DNA of 11,435 nt. It comes from Sulfurospirillum sp. UBA1314 (GTDB lineage: Bacteria > Campylobacterota > Campylobacteria > Campylobacterales > Sulfurospirillaceae). This document shows, piece after piece, positions 7,401 through 11,435 of this stretch (the stretch's first letter is position 1; each line of letters starts with the position of its first letter). The notes below the pieces were generated by a model. That model did no database searches and was not told the DNA's origin. It was given only the letters and a program-made list of their open reading frames with translations. Where the stretch lies: NCBI GenBank assembly GCA_002307095.1, contig DBTO01000131.1, positions 8,335 through 19,769 of the forward strand. The letters run 5' to 3'. The translations under genes were made by a program, and so were the position numbers.

Positions 7401-8453
7401 TTAGAGTGTTCCCACAACACACGTTTTGTTGTAAAACTCAATAGCTTCTTGGTTGGCATTGGCGATTTCTCCAAGGCTTAACATACCCCAAAGAAGGGTT
7501 TTTGAAGGATAAACTTTGGAAATAGCAGCTAACTCCTTTGGAAACAATTCACCTAAAAACAGGTAACGGGCAATGCAATCAATTAAGAGTATGGATTGAG
7601 CAGTATCTTCTTCTTTGTTTAAACGTGAAGTGTGTGCTGCTTCATTGGCTGCTTCTAAAAGATCTTCTTTCTCCCCTTTGAGGATGGAGAGCACAGAGTT
7701 TTCATCAAGCTTTCCAACCAAAACCATTGAACTGCCATCGGTACTGACAGGTTCTCTGACAATAAAATCTTTGTTATAACGCACAATTCCCAGTGGATAA
7801 CGTTGAGAAAATTCAGAAAAAGGTGTTGATTCAAAGCGTAAACCGCTCTCTTTTTCGACCGTTTCTTTATAAATACTAAAGGCATCTTGATAGTTGATTT
7901 TTTCCAAGACATTGTTATGACACGAGGTTGCTATAAAAGGACCTAAAAGAGGTTTCCATCCGTGTTTGACACCAATACCCATCTTTTCTGGAGAGGTAAT
8001 CACAATGGCGGCACTCATATAATAACGGTACTTATCAAAAATGACGGGTTCTTGAATCAGATTTGTTTTGCCAGCCCCTCCGCCAATGAGTTTCGTCTTT
8101 TCGGGTAAAAGCGAGTAAAACTCCTCTAAAAAGTCATCGATTTGCGTTGAAAATCCATCGACAATGGCAAAAATCGAGTTCGTCGAAGCATCAGCATACA
8201 GTTGCTGTGGGTCGTCCATATCGATGATCTGCATGGAAGATGTTGGGTTGAGCTTCGCAGCAATAATCCCTTTAGCGTATGTCTTTCCTTTAAAAATAAC
8301 CCGTGGAAAAATGGCGCCACAGAGTGTAATCTCTTCGCACGGCGTAATCTCTAAAAAAGGTGTATCCTCCGCAATCAAAAGCAGATACGTGCCTTTTTTT
8401 AGCTTTACATGTAAGTCTTCAATGCGCTCAAAAAAAGAGATACATTCAAACAT
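7401..8453 (-). CDS. FIST-domain (FIST_N + FIST_C) sensor protein
   Basis: A 350-residue soluble protein made only of the FIST sensory module. FIST_N (about 20-175) shows IFAIVDGFST, the glycine-rich LIGGGAG (122-128) and GIGVKHGWKPLLGPF (159-173). FIST_C (about 185-350) shows the NYQDAFSIYKE helix and the closing LLWGMLSLGEI...EFYNKTCVV pattern. FIST domains are predicted to bind small ligands, possibly amino acids, and are found fused or adjacent to signal-transduction proteins. Here it stands alone just upstream of two histidine kinases, so it probably presents a ligand state to one of them, most simply the cytosolic kinase (inference). GGGAG six bases before ATG supports the start. A possible -10 (TATACA/TACAAT) lies at 8483-8490 on the minus strand. 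Confidence 0.92.
   Translation of the reverse strand: MFECISFFERIEDLHVKLKKGTYLLLIAEDTPFLEITPCEEITLCGAIFPRVIFKGKTYAKGIIAAKLNPTSSMQIIDMDDPQQLYADASTNSIFAIVDGFSTQIDDFLEEFYSLLPEKTKLIGGGAGKTNLIQEPVIFDKYRYYMSAAIVITSPEKMGIGVKHGWKPLLGPFIATSCHNNVLEKINYQDAFSIYKETVEKESGLRFESTPFSEFSQRYPLGIVRYNKDFIVREPVSTDGSSMVLVGKLDENSVLSILKGEKEDLLEAANEAAHTSRLNKEEDTAQSILLIDCIARYLFLGELFPKELAAISKVYPSKTLLWGMLSLGEIANANQEAIEFYNKTCVVGTL
8405..8414. repeat. TTACATGTAA palindrome, copy 5 (coding)
   Basis: In context CTTTACATGTAAG, encoding L14-H15-V16-K17 near the N-terminus of the FIST protein. Confidence 0.8.
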
Positions 8454-8482
8454 CGCGTGCTCCCAAAGTTTTCTTAAGCACC

Positions 8483-8490
8483 ATTGTATA
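8483..8490 (-). promoter_or_regulatory. Candidate -10 box upstream of the FIST gene
   Basis: The minus strand reads TATACAAT, which can be read as TATACA or TACAAT, about 30 bases before the FIST start. No extended TG or good -35 is seen, so this is weak. Confidence 0.3.
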
Positions 8491-8521
8491 TCCCAAGTGT
8501 GACAAACGCGTTGTAAAATCT

Positions 8522-8531
8522 TTACATGTAA
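8522..8531. repeat. TTACATGTAA palindrome, copy 6 (intergenic)
   Basis: In context CTTTACATGTAAGAA, between the FIST start and the ybaK stop, 117 bases from copy 5 and upstream of the possible FIST promoter. Confidence 0.85.
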
Positions 8532-8536
8532 GAAAT

Positions 8537-9016
8537 CTATTGCTTTGTTAAAGGTTCACACACCGCTTTGGAAGCTTCAATCAGTACTGAGGGTGAAAGG
8601 CAGAGCTGAACCCCACGAAGTCCTGCGCTGACGTAGATTTTTTCATGCTGATGGATGCTTTCATCGATAAATGTCGCATACTGTTTTTTCATCGCAAGCG
8701 GTGAACATCCACCACGAATGTAACCCGTAAGCCCCAAAAGCTCTTTCACCGCCACCAGTTCACAGCGCTTAGCGTTTGCCACTTTCGCTAAAGCCTTCAG
8801 GTCGATCTCTTCTGCTGCTGGAATGCACGCCACCAAAATGCGCTTAGCATCATCTCTCGCCACCAGCGTTTTAAACACACACGCAGCATCCACCCCAAGC
8901 GATGCTGCCGCATGTGTCGCACTCAAGTCCTCCTCATCCACCTCATACGAACTCATCGTATAAGGCAGTTTCAACGTATCCAAAAACCGCGCCGCATTGG
9001 TTTTTTTGAGACTCAT
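8537..9016 (-). CDS. ybaK: YbaK/EbsC-type Cys-tRNA(Pro) deacylase
   Basis: A 159-residue protein matching the YbaK family in length and landmarks: N-terminal KKTNAARFLDTL, the conserved lysine K49 in VFKTLV, GYIRGGCSPLAMKK (98-111) and SAGLRGVQLCLSP (130-142). Family members hydrolyse cysteine wrongly attached to tRNA(Pro), acting in the cytosol with prolyl-tRNA synthetase. The start overlaps the stop of the upstream membrane-protein gene as ATGA (9013-9016), so the two are translationally coupled and co-transcribed from the promoter near 9665. Why a housekeeping editing enzyme is coupled to that protein is not evident. The common GQKK variant of the SP motif is AMKK here. The family assignment is firm, and the substrate is inherited from the family. 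Confidence 0.93.
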   Translation of the reverse strand: MSLKKTNAARFLDTLKLPYTMSSYEVDEEDLSATHAAASLGVDAACVFKTLVARDDAKRILVACIPAAEEIDLKALAKVANAKRCELVAVKELLGLTGYIRGGCSPLAMKKQYATFIDESIHQHEKIYVSAGLRGVQLCLSPSVLIEASKAVCEPLTKQ

Positions 9017-9627
9017 TTTTCCACCTTTTTGTAGCTTGTTTTGACACCCAAAAGATTGACTTCGATGGTTTTATCGCCTGTAATGTAAAACGTAATTCTT
9101 GTGTTGGTTCCTTGATCTATCACCATAATTTTTGTATCATCAATGTCATATTTTACGATGGTTGAGATGCCAACGGCTTGAAATTTATCTTTAGCAAACT
9201 CGATATCGCCTACGGGTAAGAAAACATTTTTACCTTGCGGACGCCATTTACCGATGAGTGGATTGGGTGTTTCGTGAAGTGCAATGACTAAAATGACGAT
9301 ACCTATGATGATGGCAGCAATGGCAATAAGCATTTTAGGATGGTGTTTTGGGTTCCAGTCTCGCTCGTTCATACATTGACGCATTTTTTCCAAAACGGAC
9401 TCTCTGGAAGGATTGTTTTGAGGAGTTGTTTGTGATTCATTTTGAGTATTGAGATGGTCACTAAAATGTTCTTCAATTTCTAGCTGCCGAAAAAACTCAT
9501 CTTCTTCCTCTTGGTTTAAAGGATCTTTGAGGACTCTTTTTTTGTTTTTCAACAGTTTGTCAGGGTCCATATAATCGAGTGTATTATCAGGCTTTACTTC
9601 AAAAAATTTCATAAATTTGGAAAACAT
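9013..9627 (-). CDS. Single-pass membrane protein, C-terminal domain shared with 9788-10237
   Basis: A 204-residue protein of unknown function. The N-terminal 97 residues are hydrophilic and acidic (QEEEDEFF, 39-46) and probably cytosolic. One membrane helix follows (about 99-118), with His/Lys before it giving an N-in orientation, then an outside domain of about 85 residues starting NPLIGKWRPQ (122-131). That domain aligns with the C-terminus of the divergent neighbour: NPL[IL]GKWR, an IEF strand, a YDI segment, V[IM]VID, and a closing VKTSYKKV / FKTVYKRV. The GKW start followed by alternating strands suggests a small beta-barrel or lipocalin-like fold (inference). AAGG six bases upstream supports the start. 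It is first in an operon with ybaK. Confidence 0.85.
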   Translation of the reverse strand: MFSKFMKFFEVKPDNTLDYMDPDKLLKNKKRVLKDPLNQEEEDEFFRQLEIEEHFSDHLNTQNESQTTPQNNPSRESVLEKMRQCMNERDWNPKHHPKMLIAIAAIIIGIVILVIALHETPNPLIGKWRPQGKNVFLPVGDIEFAKDKFQAVGISTIVKYDIDDTKIMVIDQGTNTRITFYITGDKTIEVNLLGVKTSYKKVEK

Positions 9628-9661
9628 TATCTACCTTGTGCATTAATCTTTGGTCTCAAAA

Positions 9662-9670
9662 ATTATAGCA
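9662..9670 (-). promoter_or_regulatory. Extended -10 promoter of the 9627-8537 operon
   Basis: The minus strand reads TGCTATAAT preceded by TTTCAAA. The start would be near 9655, giving a leader of about 28 bases. The sequence is almost the same as that of the divergent promoter at 9745-9753. Confidence 0.65.
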
Positions 9671-9708
9671 TTTGAAAGTTTTAATGCTGATGAGAGGGGT
9701 CAAAATAC

Positions 9709-9718
9709 TTACATGTAA
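9709..9718. repeat. TTACATGTAA palindrome, copy 7 (intergenic)
   Basis: In context CTTACATGTAAAG, lying between the two divergent promoters, about 49 and 37 bases from their -10 boxes. It could act as an operator here. Confidence 0.8.
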
Positions 9719-9744
9719 AGCCAAAGCGTAAGTTTTTTTCAAAA

Positions 9745-9753
9745 TGCTATAAT
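9745..9753 (+). promoter_or_regulatory. Extended -10 promoter of the 9788-10626 operon
   Basis: TGCTATAAT preceded by TTTTTTTCAAAA, a near copy of the opposite-strand promoter at 9662-9670. The predicted start is near 9760. The RBS TAAGG lies at 9777-9781, six bases before the ATG. Confidence 0.65.
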
Positions 9754-9787
9754 GACGGGTTTGTAATACACCAACCTAAGGCACTCA

Positions 9788-10237
9788 ATGCTTCCAAATG
9801 CGGTAACTCCCAAAAAAACAACCCAATCGTTAAAGCCAAAAACAACGACTAAAAAGGTAACGCCAAAAGCACGAAAAGTGAGTGCTAAAAAGACCCCAAA
9901 ACGCCCATCGTTACTTATAAATCTCTTGGCGAGTTGCGTGGTTCTGTTGTTTGTAGGATTTGGCATAAAATACGCAATCGATCATACAATCAACTATAAT
10001 CCACTGCTGGGAAAATGGCGTGCACAAACGGTTTTGGGCATTATGGAGATAGAGTTTGATCGCAGCAGTATGTCTTCTTTTGGCACTAAAAACCCTGTGA
10101 CATACGATATCTTGGAAAATAAAGTCATCGTCATTGACGATACGATCAAAGTAGGCAATACATACAAAATTGTTGATGAAAACACCATTTCTACGGAAGC
10201 GGGTGGCTTTAAAACCGTCTACAAAAGAGTTAAGTAA
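9788..10237 (+). CDS. Single-pass membrane protein with basic tail, paralogous to 9013-9627
   Basis: A 149-residue protein of unknown function. Residues 8-39 are very rich in Lys, Thr and Pro with repeated TPK/AKK steps, resembling histone-tail or nucleic-acid-binding segments. One membrane helix (about 42-61) follows, and then a domain of about 78 residues beginning NPLLGKWRAQ (71-80) that is related to the C-terminal domain of the divergent neighbour. The basic side should stay in the cytosol, leaving the GKW domain outside. The two proteins differ completely in their N-terminal parts (acidic there, basic here), as if one outer domain had been given two cytosolic tails. The stop codon lies in a TAAGCGCTTA palindrome (10235-10244). 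A second membrane protein follows after 26 bases. Confidence 0.85.
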   Translation: MLPNAVTPKKTTQSLKPKTTTKKVTPKARKVSAKKTPKRPSLLINLLASCVVLLFVGFGIKYAIDHTINYNPLLGKWRAQTVLGIMEIEFDRSSMSSFGTKNPVTYDILENKVIVIDDTIKVGNTYKIVDENTISTEAGGFKTVYKRVK

Positions 10238-10263
10238 GCGCTTAAGAAACGTAAGGTATAACC

Positions 10264-10626
10264 ATGCATCATAAAGAAGACAATACACTTGATCTACTCG
10301 GACAATTTGCCCAAAATACTCAAATATCAAGCGATGAAAAAGACGATAACGAAAAGATAATGTTTCGGGAGTTGGGACAATTTATGTCCAAATCCGATAA
10401 AAAGAGCAGCAATAGTATTTTTGGTATTCCCAATTTTATCTGGTATATCATTATGCTAGGCATGTTTGGTTATCTCATTAAAGAGGTATTTTTTCTCAAT
10501 GAAATCAAAGATGTCTCAACCGCAGTGTCCACCATCAATCAAAGCGTCACCAAAGAGATAGCAGAGATTCAAAACAGTGCGCATAAGGCTTTGGAAAATG
10601 CAAATGCGAAAAAAGAGGGACGATAA
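10264..10626 (+). CDS. Small single-pass membrane protein, unknown function
   Basis: A 120-residue protein with a hydrophilic N-terminus (1-50) that contains the similar segments DLLGQFAQ (10-17) and RELGQFMS (35-42). A membrane helix (about 57-77, FIWYIIMLGMFGYLIKEVFF) follows, and then an amphipathic tail (about 80-118) rich in Ala, Ile and Glu that may form a coiled coil. AAGG seven bases before ATG supports the start. It lies 26 bases behind the paralogue gene and is probably co-transcribed, so the two may form a membrane complex (inference). I recognise no family. It converges on the DsbA-like gene with a gap of 15 bases and no visible terminator. Confidence 0.8.
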   Translation: MHHKEDNTLDLLGQFAQNTQISSDEKDDNEKIMFRELGQFMSKSDKKSSNSIFGIPNFIWYIIMLGMFGYLIKEVFFLNEIKDVSTAVSTINQSVTKEIAEIQNSAHKALENANAKKEGR

Positions 10627-10641
10627 AACAGGTAGAATTTT

Positions 10642-11244
10642 TCAGAGAAAGCTATCGATTGTTGTTGTGATATTTTCAAACGAAATGGACTCACTCGCAA
10701 GAGGATGAAGCGTTCCCATTTGGTCTAAAATCAAGTTAGGGTAGCTTGAAATCCCCAGCTTTTTGATTGTATTAAATTCAGTAACAGTGCTGATGATATT
10801 AAAAATATCGGTAAATCCGTCGTAGGATAGATGATGGGCTTCGCAAATGCTTTTGTAAAATTCCATACGTGTTGCATCCTCTTTTTGCTCAAAAAACTTT
10901 TCTTGAATGGATGTGAAAAATTGAAGTAACGTCGTATCATTAGGATCTTTTTGAAGTAGCAGAATTCTAGCAGCTGCGACTGCCCGACACGCGGGTTCTG
11001 TATCGTTTTTTACAAATGAAGCCATAAATGTGTTTTGTATGAAAGTCTCTTGTTTCAAATAGCCCATAAGAATCGAAAAATTGATATTTCTATCCGAGCA
11101 ATAACGCTGTATTTCATGAATAATCGATCGATGTGTCCAGCATGAAGAAGATAAAGGATTGCCAATAAAGATGACCGTTGCTTTTTTATTAAGAGGAGAT
11201 TCATGGCGTAGCTTCTGTGAGGTAGTGTTACGTTCAGCAAACAT
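10642..11244 (-). CDS. DsbA-like (COG3531-type) thioredoxin-fold protein with SxxC active site
   Basis: A 200-residue protein without a signal peptide, so cytosolic. The order of elements fits the COG3531 DsbA-like family: an opening strand ATVIFIGNPL (22-31), an active-site position reading SSSC (32-35) before Trp, an insertion with EPACRAVAAARILL (83-96), a helix with FYKSICEAHHL, and the late GISSYPNLIL strand carrying the cis-proline (P169). Typical relatives have CSWC, so the first, nucleophilic cysteine is Ser here and ordinary dithiol oxidation is unlikely. It might be a glutathione-dependent, structural or binding protein (inference). The ATG at 11244 has AGGAG five bases upstream and is preferred to the GTG at 11283. 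A TGCTACTAT extended -10 may lie at 11290-11298. Confidence 0.8.
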   Translation of the reverse strand: MFAERNTTSQKLRHESPLNKKATVIFIGNPLSSSCWTHRSIIHEIQRYCSDRNINFSILMGYLKQETFIQNTFMASFVKNDTEPACRAVAAARILLLQKDPNDTTLLQFFTSIQEKFFEQKEDATRMEFYKSICEAHHLSYDGFTDIFNIISTVTEFNTIKKLGISSYPNLILDQMGTLHPLASESISFENITTTIDSFL

Positions 11245-11249
11245 TGCAA

Positions 11250-11254
11250 CTCCT
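11250..11254 (-). promoter_or_regulatory. Ribosome binding site fixing the DsbA-like start at 11244
   Basis: AGGAG five bases before the ATG on the minus strand. The GTG at 11283 has no comparable sequence and would add 13 residues. Confidence 0.75.
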
Positions 11255-11289
11255 ATGTCTTTGAATGAAAGCGTAAAAGGCACATTGAT

Positions 11290-11298
11290 ATAGTAGCA
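11290..11298 (-). promoter_or_regulatory. Candidate extended -10 for the DsbA-like gene
   Basis: The minus strand reads TGCTACTAT, one base from the TGCTATTAT form of an extended -10, with a predicted start about 40 bases before the ATG. The rest of 11299-11410 is A/T-rich and shows no other signal that I can support. Confidence 0.35.
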
Positions 11299-11410
11299 TG
11301 AGTCTGGATAAAAAGAAAAGTGAAAGTAGTCGGATTTGTATATATAATTGATAGATAAGATTCTATGTGTGCTAAAAGTGTTAGAAAATCTGGCTTGAAG
11401 AAAAGAACGG

Positions 11411-11435
11411 TGGATGGGGATACAGGATTCGAACC
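11411..11435 (-). tRNA. 3' end of a tRNA gene (partial), possibly tRNA-Gln
   Basis: Read on the minus strand, the edge gives G-TTCGAAT-C (T-loop with closing pair), the 3' half of the T-stem, an acceptor strand ATCCCCA, discriminator T and an encoded CCA ending at 11411. The 5' acceptor strand would thus be TGGGGAT, and a U1-A72 pair is typical of bacterial tRNA-Gln. The anticodon lies beyond the window, so the identity is only a suggestion. It reads towards the DsbA-like gene, and no clear terminator hairpin follows. Confidence 0.8.

Noticed and set aside
7386..7405. Possible terminator after the FIST gene
   Set aside because: The only stem is ATCC/GGAT around a run of T. Four pairs without G+C strength or a following U-run on the coding strand is not convincing.
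10235..10244. TAAGCGCTTA palindrome at the end of the basic-tail protein gene as terminator
   Set aside because: The arms are too short with no loop and no T-run follows. It is more likely chance or a minor site.
9911..10330. 139-codon minus-strand open frame over the basic-tail membrane protein and its neighbour
   Set aside because: It is antisense to two plus-strand genes with good ribosome sites and a shared promoter, and its composition is not protein-like.
11411..11435. tRNA edge as an integration site for a mobile element
   Set aside because: There is no integrase, no direct repeat of the tRNA end and no change in gene character in the adjacent 1 kb.

Overview
The window looks like chromosomal DNA from a member of the Campylobacterota, most likely Sulfurospirillum or a close relative. 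The reasons are the low G+C, tightly packed genes, many two-component proteins with the HQWRQPL type of histidine-kinase H-box, and TGnTATAAT-type extended -10 promoters without clear -35 boxes. The genus is an inference from style and was not tested by a search. I see no mobile element, CRISPR array or rRNA gene. A partial tRNA gene (minus strand) sits at the right edge.

Positions 1-8453 hold a signalling island. At the far left is the 3' end of a plus-strand gene (to 98), convergent with a REC-PAS orphan response regulator (86-1375, minus). A divergent promoter region with phased 11-bp direct repeats (1376-1500) separates it from an OmpR-type response regulator (1501-2193, plus). This gene converges, with overlap, on a minus-strand run read from right to left: a FIST-domain sensor protein (8453-7401), a cytosolic GAF-like histidine kinase (7300-6083), a membrane-bound Cache-HAMP histidine kinase (6077-3903) and a REC-GGDEF-EAL protein (3913-2177) that starts inside the kinase gene. 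The simplest reading is that one extracellular and two intracellular sensory inputs feed closely related kinase cores. These may phosphorylate up to three receiver proteins: one changing transcription, one changing cyclic di-GMP, and one with no recognisable output.

Positions 8537-10626 hold a ybaK-type Cys-tRNA(Pro) deacylase co-transcribed with a small membrane-anchored protein, and, divergently, a second membrane-anchored protein with a related C-terminal domain followed by another small membrane protein. The two divergent promoters are near copies of each other. Positions 10642-11244 encode a DsbA-like (COG3531-type) thioredoxin-fold protein whose CxxC has become SxxC.

The most striking signal crosses gene boundaries. 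The 10-bp palindrome TTACATGTAA occurs seven times in 11.4 kb, where about 0.03 would be expected by chance. Five copies lie inside genes, all in the reading phase Leu-His-Val, and two are intergenic. This looks like a highly iterated palindrome or a dispersed protein-binding, DNA-uptake or chromosome-organisation signal.

Three start codons were moved from the longest possible reading frame because a good Shine-Dalgarno sequence supports a downstream start: 1375, 3913 (GTG) and 11244.
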